Below, in pieces: positions 15,717-23,569 of a stretch of DNA of 30,725 bases (position 1 is the first letter of the stretch; the number at the start of each line of letters is the position of its first letter). The stretch is taken from the NCBI GenBank assembly GCA_031265345.1, contig JAISCU010000073.1, positions 1 through 30,725 on the forward strand, given 5' to 3'. This stretch comes from Bifidobacteriaceae bacterium. Its GTDB lineage: Bacteria; Actinomycetota; Actinomycetes; Actinomycetales; WQXJ01. A program made the translations under genes and the position numbers. The notes under the pieces were generated by a model, which had not been told where the DNA came from, made no database searches, and saw nothing but the letters and a program-made list of their open reading frames with translations.

Positions 15717-17108
15717 TCAGGCCAGGGTCCAAGTCGCCCTGGGGTCGCGTGCGGATGTTCCTCGCCGGATCACGACGCCGGCAGTTTGCAGCTGTTTCAG
15801 ATGGCGGAGGGCTGTCTGGGAGGTGACCTGGGCGAGTTGCGCGATCTGGCTCGTCCCCAAAGGGCTGTCGGCTCGCCGCAGGATATGGACTATTGTCGCG
15901 GCGGTCGGAGCCAGGGCGTCCAGTTCGGTGTTCCGAGCCGAGGCGTAGAGCGTCACCCTGACCTGGTTGGGCCCGGCGCTGTAGACGGGGTCGTTCATGC
16001 CAGCATCCCGCATGATGGTGAACATGCGTTGGATTCCCTCTCCGAGCTCCTGCGCGATCCCCATCTCGGCCGTGACGCGCGCTATGCGCGGGTTGCGGGC
16101 GTAGCGCCTGATCTGGAGGGGATTCGCGGGATCGCCGATTCCGGGGAGGCCGCCTGGGCTGGTGATCTCGAGTCGGTCGGGGAAGATCTCGACCCGGATG
16201 TGGTCGCCCGCCCAGGCGTACGAGCGATGGATGACGGCGTTGACCAGGCCTTCTCGCCAAGCGTCCCTGGGGATCAACGGGACAGGACCGAACCTCCCGT
16301 TGGGCGTCAACGCGCGGCGTTTCGGCAACCACTTGTCGATGACTTCTTCGGCTTGGCCGATCTGCGACGGGAGCGGCCCTTCGAGTCGCACGTCGCCGTC
16401 ATCGAGCAGCTGCAGATCGGCGCCGACTCCGCGAAACGTGTTGGCATACCGCAGCACTCTCACGTGAGCCTCGGGGAACACCGCTTGGGGGCGGTCGGCG
16501 AAGAGCAGCCAGGCTGCGACGGTGGGGCGTCCGTCAGCCGTGAGCAGGTCGCGGGCGGCCAGCATCCCCTCGACGCTCGACGAGCCGATCAACTGTCGGT
16601 ATTCGGCCAACGCCGCTTGGTCGAGGCTCGAGTCCGGCCTGTCCACCGGCAATGCTTCGAAGACGTCCACCCCTCGCTCGTACTCCAACTGCTGACGTGC
16701 GGCGTAGCCCAGCTTGCGCGACTCGTCTCCGATCCTGAGGTAGCACTCTCCGCCCGCGGTGGCGTGGACCCTGCGGCCCGGCTCGACCCGCAACACCACG
16801 ACCGAGCCCGAGCCGACCGCGATCTCCGCGGCGGTCGTGCGGACAGCGGGCTCGGTGTAGTCCACCCCCACTTGGCGAAGAGCGTTGACCCTGCGGGTGC
16901 TCATGGGTTCGGGCTGCCGGTTGTGGAAGCCGATGGCGACGTAGCCGCCTTCGGCGTTCGCCATGGCGACCACAGGGACGGCGACCTCGCGAGGGGTGGC
17001 GCGGGCCGACTTCCTCTCGAACCACTGCCCCTCGGGGATCGTGGACAGCCGCGCCAGCGCCTCTTCGGGGGCCAGCGCCAAGACGGCTTCCAATTCGGGA
17101 ATCAACAC
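15717..17108 (-). CDS. AlbA_2/Schlafen-type putative regulator with HATPase-like and winged-helix domains
   Basis: A 463-aa protein in three parts. Residues about 20-135 form an AlbA_2 (Schlafen AlbA_2) domain: [20 protein letters not shown], then [11 protein letters not shown]. Residues about 280-385 resemble the HATPase_c_4 domain, with [29 protein letters not shown] and [18 protein letters not shown]. The last 55 residues form a winged helix ([20 protein letters not shown]). Such proteins are usually called putative transcriptional regulators or RecG-like proteins; some occur in phage-defence islands, but no defence partner is seen here. The start is GTG at 17108, without a Shine-Dalgarno. 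TAGAGT (- strand, 17120 to 17115) ends 6 nt before it, which suits leaderless expression. A near-perfect palindrome covers that element, suggesting autoregulation. Confidence 0.82.
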   Translation of the reverse strand: MLIPELEAVLALAPEEALARLSTIPEGQWFERKSARATPREVAVPVVAMANAEGGYVAIGFHNRQPEPMSTRRVNALRQVGVDYTEPAVRTTAAEIAVGSGSVVVLRVEPGRRVHATAGGECYLRIGDESRKLGYAARQQLEYERGVDVFEALPVDRPDSSLDQAALAEYRQLIGSSSVEGMLAARDLLTADGRPTVAAWLLFADRPQAVFPEAHVRVLRYANTFRGVGADLQLLDDGDVRLEGPLPSQIGQAEEVIDKWLPKRRALTPNGRFGPVPLIPRDAWREGLVNAVIHRSYAWAGDHIRVEIFPDRLEITSPGGLPGIGDPANPLQIRRYARNPRIARVTAEMGIAQELGEGIQRMFTIMRDAGMNDPVYSAGPNQVRVTLYASARNTELDALAPTAATIVHILRRADSPLGTSQIAQLAQVTSQTALRHLKQLQTAGVVIRRGTSARDPRATWTLA

Positions 17109-17133
17109 AGTGTTACTCTAACATTGTTGGAGT
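17104..17133. promoter_or_regulatory. Palindromic operator and -10 at the start of the AlbA_2-type gene
   Basis: ACTCTAACA (17115-17123) and TGTTGGAGT (17125-17133) form a 9-1-9 inverted repeat with one mismatch. A second, perfect palindrome AACACAGTGTT (17104-17114) covers the GTG start codon at 17106-17108. On the - strand, TAGAGT at 17115-17120 fits a -10 box placed 6 nt before the start. A repressor bound here would block the promoter; the gene's own winged helix is the natural candidate. The operator role is inferred. Confidence 0.5.
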
Positions 17134-17389
17134 ATTCGTGTGCTGAACCTCATGATTCTGTCCGGAACTGGCTGCAATTCGCGGCGCGTGCGAGTTCCCG
17201 TGACTTGTGGACAGCGGTGCCCGATGCCGCGTGGTCGCCTGCCAGCGTTTGCGCAGGTGGCCGTGTCGGCGGCAGCGGCGCCCATTTGCGGCTTTGTCAG
17301 GAAGCGGCTTCAACTGGCCACCGAACCGAGTTCCAGCCAGTTGTGGACAAAGGCATAGGCCCGGGCGGCTGCGCCGGGGGCCCCGGCGT
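17134..17389. promoter_or_regulatory. Non-coding gap with two DnaA-box-like sites and an inverted repeat
   Basis: A 256-nt stretch without a credible gene, upstream of the AlbA_2-type gene and downstream of the YbaK-type gene (both on the - strand). It contains TGTGGACAA at 17342-17350, the exact complement of the actinobacterial DnaA box TTGTCCACA, and a one-mismatch copy TGTGGACAG at 17206-17214 in the same orientation. CAACTGGC (17311-17318) and GCCAGTTG (17336-17343) form an 8-bp inverted repeat with a 17-nt loop, possibly a weak terminator for the YbaK-type gene. There is no AT-rich unwinding region and no dnaA or dnaN nearby, so it is not an origin. Confidence 0.35.
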
Positions 17390-17959
17390 TCAGGCGGGCA
17401 GCGCCAAGCCATCGATCACTTCGGCGCCGGGCAGCGTCGCCAGGACCGAGCCGGGCAGGATCAGCTTCGCCTGGCGCACGCCCGCGCCGACGATGGCCGG
17501 GCCGCCGTCGATCACCTGCCGGTCGATCAACACCCGCCACCCCTCGGGCAGGCCGATCGGCGTGATGCCGCCGTACTCCATGCCGGTCTCCGCGACCGCC
17601 GAATCGACCGGCAGGAAGGAGGCCTTGCGGACATCGAGCAAGCGCCGGACGGCGCCGTTCACATCGGCCCTGGAGGTGGCGCGGACCGCGGCCCCCGCGA
17701 TCCGCTGGACTCCTGCGCGTCTGCCTGAGACCACCACGCAGTTGATCGAGGCTTCGGGCGCCAGCCCCAGGCCCTCGGTCAATGCGGCGGTGTCCGAGAG
17801 CGCGGGATCTATGGCGCAGACGCGAACCGAGGCGGCGGCATCGGGCACGTCTTCGAACCAACGCGCCAAAGCCGCGAGCGTGGCGGGTGCGAGCAACTCC
17901 GGGTGTTCGAGGGGGAGCAGGGGATCGAGGCCTGGGAAGGAAGGAGGCGAGGGAACCAT
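17390..17959 (-). CDS. YbaK/EbsC-family aminoacyl-tRNA deacylase (editing domain protein)
   Basis: A 189-aa free-standing editing domain of the YbaK/ProX class, which hydrolyses mischarged aminoacyl-tRNAs such as Cys-tRNA(Pro) or Ala-tRNA(Pro). The family landmarks are [17 protein letters not shown] near residue 74, the [10 protein letters not shown] stretch carrying the conserved catalytic-type Lys near residue 110, [15 protein letters not shown] near residue 128 and the C-terminal [11 protein letters not shown]. The N-terminal 25 residues are Pro/Leu-rich and less conserved. The start at ATG 17959 has no clear Shine-Dalgarno. The gene is divergent from aspA, with a 112-nt gap to the ATG chosen there. 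Which tRNA it edits cannot be told from the sequence. Confidence 0.85.
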   Translation of the reverse strand: MVPSPPSFPGLDPLLPLEHPELLAPATLAALARWFEDVPDAAASVRVCAIDPALSDTAALTEGLGLAPEASINCVVVSGRRAGVQRIAGAAVRATSRADVNGAVRRLLDVRKASFLPVDSAVAETGMEYGGITPIGLPEGWRVLIDRQVIDGGPAIVGAGVRQAKLILPGSVLATLPGAEVIDGLALPA

Positions 17960-18071
17960 AGGGCCATTGTGGCGCGGCGGGCGTCACCGGCCAAACTCTG
18001 TAAGGAGTATGTTGGTGGGACCGGCGACGAGGCCGGTGACGAGGCCGGTGACGGCGAAGGGGGCACCAGTG

Positions 18072-19457
18072 ATGGTTCAACAGACGTACAGACGTGAGAG
18101 CGACCTGCTGGGCGCGTTGGATGTGCCAGCCGAGGCGTACTACGGCATCCACACGCTCAGGGCGGTCGAGAACTTCCCGATCTCCGGCCAGACGGTCGGC
18201 CGGGTGCCGGCTCTGATCAGGGCCTACGCGTTGGTCAAGAAAGCCGCCGCGACGGCCAACCGCGACCTCGGCGTGCTCGACAACGACTTGGCGGACGCCA
18301 TCGCGGGGGCCTGCGACCGATTGATCGAGGGCGCCGAGGCGATGGCGGACCAATTCCCCGTTGACCTGTTCCAAGGCGGCGCCGGGACCTCCGTGAACAT
18401 GAACGTCAACGAGGTGATCGCGAACCTGGCGCTGGAGCGGCTGGGGCCCGGCAAAGGGCGCTACGACGTGGTCCACCCGAACGACCATGTGAACATGTCG
18501 CAGTCGACCAACGACACCTATCCGACGGCGTTGCGGCTGGCGCTGCTGACCCTGTGCGACGAGCTCGGCGACTCGCTGACCGCCCTGCGGGACGCCTTCG
18601 CGCGCAAGGGCGTCGAGTTCGCCGACGTCCCGACCATGGGCCGCACCCAGCTGCAGGACGCCGTGCCGATGAAACTGGGGCAGGAGTTCACGGCTTTCGC
18701 CGTCCTGGTGGACGAGGAACGGAAGCACCTGGCGGCCGAGGCCCGCCTGTTGGAGGAAGTCAACCTGGGGGCGACCGCGATCGGCACCGGGGTGACTGCC
18801 CCGCCCGGTTACGCCGAGCGGGCGGTCGCCAACCTGGCGGAGTTCTCGGGGCGCCGCATCGTGGTCTCGCACGACTTGATCGAGGCGACCAGCGACTGCG
18901 GGGCTTACGTGTCCTTCCACAGCGCCCTCAAACGGATCGCCGTCAAACTCTCGAAGATCGCGAACGATCTGCGGTTGTTGTCCTCCGGCCCGCGCGCCGG
19001 GCTGCATGAGATCAACCTGCCGGAGCGTCAGGCGGGCTCCTCGATCATGCCCGCGAAAGTCAACCCGGTCATTCCAGAGGTGGTCAATCAGATCGCTTTC
19101 AAGGTCATGGGCAACGATGTGACGGTGACCTTGGCGGCGGAGGCCGGCCAGTTGCAGCTCAACGCCATGGAGCCGGTGATCGCGCAGGCCTGCGTCGAGT
19201 CGATCCACATCCTCGGCTCCGGGTGCCGCACCTTCCAGACCAAATGCGTCGACGGGATCACCGCCAATCGCGAGGTCACCGCCGGTTATGTCCGCAACTC
19301 GATCGGGCTGGTGACGTTCCTGGCGCCGGTGCTGGGCCACGAGGTGTGCGACCAGATCGGCCAGGAGGCCGCGGCCACGGGCCGGTCCGTCCGCGAGGTC
19401 GTGTTGGAGAGGGGCCTGCTGGACGAGGCCGCCCTCGACCGGCTGCTGCCGGCCTGA
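18072..19457 (+). CDS. aspA: Aspartate ammonia-lyase
   Basis: A 461-aa fumarase/aspartase-superfamily enzyme, deaminating L-aspartate to fumarate and ammonia. Signatures are [20 protein letters not shown] near the N-terminus, [19 protein letters not shown] and [17 protein letters not shown] (aspartase rather than fumarase form), and the catalytic loop [14 protein letters not shown] with Ser323/Ser324. Length is normal. The start is uncertain: ATG 18072 fits the family N-terminus but has only a purine-rich GAAGGGGG ahead, whereas GTG 18015 is in frame with AAGGAG exactly 7 nt upstream. The latter adds 19 residues, including a TRPV repeat encoded by a 12-bp tandem duplication (18026-18049). Aspartase is preferred over fumarase with good confidence. 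Confidence 0.92.
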   Translation: MVQQTYRRESDLLGALDVPAEAYYGIHTLRAVENFPISGQTVGRVPALIRAYALVKKAAATANRDLGVLDNDLADAIAGACDRLIEGAEAMADQFPVDLFQGGAGTSVNMNVNEVIANLALERLGPGKGRYDVVHPNDHVNMSQSTNDTYPTALRLALLTLCDELGDSLTALRDAFARKGVEFADVPTMGRTQLQDAVPMKLGQEFTAFAVLVDEERKHLAAEARLLEEVNLGATAIGTGVTAPPGYAERAVANLAEFSGRRIVVSHDLIEATSDCGAYVSFHSALKRIAVKLSKIANDLRLLSSGPRAGLHEINLPERQAGSSIMPAKVNPVIPEVVNQIAFKVMGNDVTVTLAAEAGQLQLNAMEPVIAQACVESIHILGSGCRTFQTKCVDGITANREVTAGYVRNSIGLVTFLAPVLGHEVCDQIGQEAAATGRSVREVVLERGLLDEAALDRLLPA

Positions 19458-19490
19458 GATACCGGCCTGAGACACGGGCCTGCAGACACC
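19451..19490 (+). repeat. Three 13-14-bp tandem repeats across the aspA stop codon
   Basis: Units GGCCTGAGATACC (19451-19463), GGCCTGAGACACG (19464-19476) and GGCCTGCAGACACC (19477-19490) are head to tail, and the first contains the aspA stop. Further into the convergent gap (19591-19641) there are several GGAGCCT words and a 6-bp stem CTCAGG-AG-CCTGAG at 19596-19609. No standard terminator was seen in the gap. Confidence 0.7.
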
Positions 19491-19631
19491 AGCCGGAGAT
19501 AGGGGACCGCTCGGACGGTGCAACAGCCGCCGCACGATGCCGCTCGGTCGGCTCACGGGTCCGCCTGGACGCCGTCGCGTGGCCGGGTCGGGAGCCTCAG
19601 GAGCCTGAGAAGACTCGGGAGCCTCGGGACC

Positions 19632-21308
19632 TCAGGAGCCCTGGAGGTTGCGGGACACCAGGCGGCGCAGGCGGGCCAGGTAGCTGTCGAGGGCTTGGCG
19701 CTGGACCTCCAGGCGGTCGATGGTCAGCTGGGCGATCCGCCGGTGCTCGGCGGCCTGGGCCACGGCCTTGTCCATGGTCTCGGTGGCCTCGGCGTTCGCC
19801 TCCGCGAGGATCTGGTCGGCCTCCTCCTTGGCGCCCGCGGACAAGACCTCCACGTACTCGTCGGCATGGGCCATGATCGATGACGCCTGCTCCTGGGCCT
19901 CCAGCAGTTGTTGGGTGGCCACCGAGCGCTGCTCGGCCGGACCGGCCAAGACCCGTTCGGCCTCCTTGATGGAGCGCTCGCGGTCCTCCGCCAAACGTGC
20001 CAGGTTGACCTCCGTCCGGCTGGCGATGGCGCGCTCGTTGCGGGCGACCTCCTCGCGGGCGTGGTCGATCAACCGGTCGGCCTCGGCGCGGGCCTCCAGG
20101 GACTGAATGGCCGCCTCCTCGCGGGCCGCGACTGTGATCTGTTCGGCCTCGGTCCGCGCCTCGGCGGTGCGTTCCTTGGCGAACTCATCCGCGTCGAGCC
20201 TGGTCGCGGTCGAGGTCTGCTGCGCCTCGGAGCGGATCTGGCTGGCCTCGAGGCGGGCGTGGCTGGTCAGCGTGGAAGCGTCGCGCTCGGCGTCCTCCCT
20301 GGTCTTGGACGCGTAGACCATAGCCTCCGATCGCTTGATCGAGGCGGCGGAATCGGCCTCCTCCCGGATCGAGCGGGAGTAGGCCTCTGTCTCGGCGCGC
20401 AGCACGCGCGTCTCGCCCTGGGCGGCGGAGCGGATCTGGCCGGCTTCTTCGGCCGCCCGGTTGCGTTTGGCCATGCCGTAGCGCTCGGCGGCGGTCAACT
20501 CGCGGTCGATCTCGGCGCGGACCTCGTTCAGGAGATCCTCGGTCTCGTCGTCCACTGCCATCCGGCTCTGGTCGGCCTCGGCCCTGGCGGCGGCCTTGAG
20601 CTGGTCCATCTCGGCCTGGACGCCGCCCTGAAGCTCAGCCGCCTCAGCCGCCACTTGGGAGATCGCCTGTTCCAGTTCGGCGGCGGTCGAGGACAACAAT
20701 TCGTCCATCTCCCGTTTGGCGCCTTGGAGCACCTCGGTCGCTTCGCGTTCCGCGACGGCCCGCATGGTCTGGGTCTCGCGTTCGGCGCTCTGGGACAGGG
20801 CGGTCGATTCGTGGACCATCATCTGGCGCCGTTCGAGGGCGGCCTTGTTGGCCGAGTCACGCAACTCGGCCGCCCGGCGCTCGGCTTCGGCGATTATCTC
20901 GCGGGCGCGGCGCTTGCCTTGGTCGCGGGTCGCCTGGGCGCGTGAATCGGTCGACGCCCTCAGGTCCTCCAATTCGCGGCGCGCCAACGTCAACAACGTC
21001 TCGTGCGAATGCTCGGCTTGGCGCAGCTCGCGCTGAGCGTCGGCCTCCGCCCGGCCCACCATCTGCGTGCCGTGCAGTTCGACCTCCGCCAGGCCGTTCG
21101 TCACCTCGGATTCGAGCAGCGCTGCGAACTCCGCGACCTGCCCCTGGCGACGGCCGGGCTGGCGCCAAGCCTGCTCGGCCAATTGCGCGCGGACCTGATC
21201 GAGTTCTGCGGCAAGGCTTTGGCCGCGCTGCATCAGCGCGACAGCGTGTTGCCGTGTCTCGGCGAGCGCCACCTCAAGTCCGGCGGCGCGCGGGTCCTCG
21301 CTGGCCAT
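19632..21308 (-). CDS. Long coiled-coil protein, FilP/Scy-like
   Basis: A 558-aa protein that is almost entirely Ala/Glu/Arg-rich coiled coil from about residue 10 to 545. It has no glycine-rich domain, signal peptide or membrane segment. Recurrent words such as AEADQ, REEA, RSEAQ, AREEA and ARAEAD at hendecad-like spacing are typical of the actinobacterial Scy/FilP proteins, which assemble with DivIVA at cell poles and organise tip growth. The C-terminal segment DRLEVQRQALDSYLARLRRL resembles the end of the partner protein. The ATG at 21308 follows the upstream stop by 9 nt, so it is the second gene of a two-gene unit. The polar-growth role is inferred from this family. Cellulose-binding annotations on such proteins are historical. 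Confidence 0.72.
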   Translation of the reverse strand: MASEDPRAAGLEVALAETRQHAVALMQRGQSLAAELDQVRAQLAEQAWRQPGRRQGQVAEFAALLESEVTNGLAEVELHGTQMVGRAEADAQRELRQAEHSHETLLTLARRELEDLRASTDSRAQATRDQGKRRAREIIAEAERRAAELRDSANKAALERRQMMVHESTALSQSAERETQTMRAVAEREATEVLQGAKREMDELLSSTAAELEQAISQVAAEAAELQGGVQAEMDQLKAAARAEADQSRMAVDDETEDLLNEVRAEIDRELTAAERYGMAKRNRAAEEAGQIRSAAQGETRVLRAETEAYSRSIREEADSAASIKRSEAMVYASKTREDAERDASTLTSHARLEASQIRSEAQQTSTATRLDADEFAKERTAEARTEAEQITVAAREEAAIQSLEARAEADRLIDHAREEVARNERAIASRTEVNLARLAEDRERSIKEAERVLAGPAEQRSVATQQLLEAQEQASSIMAHADEYVEVLSAGAKEEADQILAEANAEATETMDKAVAQAAEHRRIAQLTIDRLEVQRQALDSYLARLRRLVSRNLQGS

Positions 21309-21317
21309 AGGACCGGA

Positions 21318-23363
21318 TCAGGAAGCCTGGCCCTGCTCGGGAGTGTCGTCGCTGACGTCGGCCTCTGTGAACAGCTGTGCCTGGGTGGCCTCCGCGACGA
21401 CCTCTAGTGGCTCTTCGCCTTCGGCCGCGTTCGAACCGGCCTCGTACACCTCCGCGTCGTAGATCTCGGCGTCGTAGGTCGGTTCCTCGTAGGCCGAGCC
21501 CTCGTAGGGCCGCGCCTCGTAAGCGGCTGGTTCGTAAGCGGCGGGCTCGTACGCTGGAGCCGCGTCGTAGGCGGCCCCAGCGTCGTAGCCGGACTCTCCG
21601 GGCGGCAGCGCCGCAGGCGCCTCCGACGATTCGAGCACGCCGTCGATGTTCGGCAGCGGAGTGGCGCCGAGCAGCCCGCGCAGCTCCTCCAGGTAACCGG
21701 TGATCGACTCGCGTTGACGGTTGAGATCGTCCACCTGGCGCTGGACCGAGATCCGCTCGCGCTCGGCTTCCTCGACCGCCTCGGACAGGGTCCGCTCGGC
21801 GAACGAGCGGGCGTCCTGCAACACCCGGTCGGCGTTGCGGCGAGCGTTGGCCAACAGGTCGGAGGCCTGTTGGTCGGCGTCGTGCCGCAACTTCTCGGCC
21901 CTGGCCAGGGCCTGCGCCACCCTCTCCTCGGCCTCTTCGGCGCGGGCGTTGGCCTCGGAGATGAGTTTGTCGGCCTTGGCCTTGGAGGACTCGAAGCGTT
22001 CCGCGTTGGCGGCTTCGGCGGCCTCGATGCGCTGGGCGATCTCGATCTCCGATTCGGCCTTCCACTCCTCGGCCCGTTCCGTCAGCGCGGCGGCCTGCTT
22101 CTTGGCCTCGGCCAGCAGCGTGGAGGCCTCGCGCTCCGAGCGGGTCGTCAGTTCCTCGGCGCGGGAACGCGACTCCTCGTACACCTCGGAGGCGGACCGC
22201 TCGGCCTCGGCCCGGGTCTGCGACGAGTACCGGTCGGCCGATTCCTTCAGCTCGATGGCCTCCCGGTTGGTGGAGGACAGCAGGTCGGTCGCCTCGCGTT
22301 CGGCCGAGTTGCGCAGCTCGTGGGCGGCCAGTTCGGCGGCCGCGCGAGTGGTCTGCTCGAATTGTTCCGCGTCGGCCCTGGTCTGCTGGGCGTAGTGCTC
22401 GGCTTCGGAGCGGATCTGCAGGGCGTACTGCTCGGCGTCGGACCGTAATTGTTGGGCGTACTGGTCGGCGTTGGAGCGGACCTGCTGGGCGTACTGGTCG
22501 GCGGCGGACCGGCGCTCCGACGCCTCGTTCTCCGCCGTCGACTTGAGCTCCTGGGCCTCGCGCTGAACTGCCGCGCGGGTCTGCGCTGCGTAATCCTCGG
22601 CGTCCGCCCGCAATTGCGAGGTTTCCTGGTCGGTCGCCAGCCGCAGCTCGGCGGTCTCCGAATCGGCCGCTGAACGCAGTTGGGTGGAGTAGCGCTCGGC
22701 GTCCTCGCGCTGGGACGCCACCTCGACGGCGACGGAGGCCCGGAGCTCGGAGGCCTCGCGGTCCGCGCTCACGCGCAGTTCGGTGGTCTCGCGTTCGACC
22801 GAAGCGGTCAGCGCCGCGATCTCGCGTTCCAACTTGGCCCTGTGCTCGGCCTCCTCGGAGGCGAGCGTGCCCATGACTCGGGCGGCCTCGCGTTCGGCCG
22901 AGCCGACCATCTCCTCGGCCCGCCTCGACGCGTTGGTCAATTCCGCCTCGGCCTCTGACTGGGCGGCCGACTGCACCTCCTCGGCCTCCCGCCGGGCGGT
23001 CGCCAGCATCTCGGCGACCTCGTTCTCGGCTTGGGCCTTCAGTTGGTCAGTCTCAAGCTTGGTGCGCGCGAGCAAAGCCGAGGACTGTGACCGAGCCTGG
23101 TTGAGCACGTCCATCGACTGCTCTTCGGCGGACCGCATCAACTGCTCGATCCGTGAGCCGAGGCCCGAATAGCTCGGCCTCTCGGCTTCCCGAAGCTGCC
23201 TATGGGCCTCGTTCAACTCGGCGTCGAGGGCGTTCACCCTCGACTCCAAGCCTTCGACCTGGCCCTGAGCGTCGGTCAGAGACTGCTCTAGAGTCTCAAT
23301 TTGTTTGTCAACAGCTTGGCGTTCGTATCCGCGCACGGCGCTTGGGAACCCATAGTCAGACAC
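21318..23363 (-). CDS. Scy-like polarisome coiled-coil protein with Tyr-rich tail
   Basis: A 681-aa cytoskeletal-type protein. The N-terminus, FPSAVRGYERQAVDKQIETL, resembles the RGY-x-x-x-x-VD start of DivIVA and Scy. A coiled coil of about 520 residues follows, with near-repeats such as DQYAQQVRSNADQYAQQLRS around residue 290. VQRQVDDLNRQRESITGYLE closes the coil. The last 110 residues are different: acidic, with short Tyr repeats (AYDAAPAYEPAAYEPAAYEA, then EEPTYDAEIYDAEVYEAG). Scy organises DivIVA and filament proteins at growth tips in Streptomyces. The GTG start at 23363 has GGAGG 6 nt upstream. The gene is divergent from the three-gene unit at 23570. Family assignment is good; the exact role in this organism is inferred. 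Confidence 0.78.
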   Translation of the reverse strand: MSDYGFPSAVRGYERQAVDKQIETLEQSLTDAQGQVEGLESRVNALDAELNEAHRQLREAERPSYSGLGSRIEQLMRSAEEQSMDVLNQARSQSSALLARTKLETDQLKAQAENEVAEMLATARREAEEVQSAAQSEAEAELTNASRRAEEMVGSAEREAARVMGTLASEEAEHRAKLEREIAALTASVERETTELRVSADREASELRASVAVEVASQREDAERYSTQLRSAADSETAELRLATDQETSQLRADAEDYAAQTRAAVQREAQELKSTAENEASERRSAADQYAQQVRSNADQYAQQLRSDAEQYALQIRSEAEHYAQQTRADAEQFEQTTRAAAELAAHELRNSAEREATDLLSSTNREAIELKESADRYSSQTRAEAERSASEVYEESRSRAEELTTRSEREASTLLAEAKKQAAALTERAEEWKAESEIEIAQRIEAAEAANAERFESSKAKADKLISEANARAEEAEERVAQALARAEKLRHDADQQASDLLANARRNADRVLQDARSFAERTLSEAVEEAERERISVQRQVDDLNRQRESITGYLEELRGLLGATPLPNIDGVLESSEAPAALPPGESGYDAGAAYDAAPAYEPAAYEPAAYEARPYEGSAYEEPTYDAEIYDAEVYEAGSNAAEGEEPLEVVAEATQAQLFTEADVSDDTPEQGQAS

Positions 23364-23569
23364 TGAAAACCTCCATGGACGGGGCGCCAGGGAGCTCCCG
23401 GCAGTTTACACGCAGCGACTTTAGCCTAGTGGCAAGAGGCAGGGACTGGGAACACCGTATTTCTATTATCATTTTTGGCTTGGTTCTGCGCCCGGTTGGA
23501 AGGCCTCGTAGATCAACCGTTAGGGTAATGATCTGAACTATCGGCGAGCAAGACGCAGGGGATGTGAGT
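23364..23569. promoter_or_regulatory. Divergent promoter region with an AT-rich patch
   Basis: A 206-nt non-coding region between the Scy-like gene (-) and the membrane-protein gene (+). For the + strand, TTGGAA (23496-23501) and TAGGGT (23521-23526) form a candidate -35/-10 with a long 19-nt spacer. For the - strand, the complement of 23423-23452 offers TTCCCA and TAGGCT with an 18-nt spacer. A conspicuous AT-rich patch at 23457-23476 stands out in this GC-rich window and could be an UP element or nucleoid-protein site. Both promoters are weak matches. Confidence 0.35.

Noticed and set aside
15004..16332. Long - strand frame upstream of the Cthe_2159-type lipoprotein
   Set aside because: It overlaps DUF4956 and the AlbA_2-type gene in another frame, is Arg/Pro-rich and ends in the real start with its signal peptide at 15003.
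15717..17108. AlbA_2-type gene as part of a phage-defence system
   Set aside because: Related proteins occur in defence islands, but no nuclease, methylase, abortive-infection or mobility gene is adjacent here.
17134..17389. Replication origin based on DnaA-box-like sites
   Set aside because: Only two boxes, no AT-rich unwinding element, and no dnaA, dnaN or partition genes nearby.
15786..18071. Very long + strand open frame leading into aspA
   Set aside because: Only the last 461 codons match aspartase. The rest is antisense to the AlbA_2-type gene and the YbaK-type gene and has no recognisable domain.
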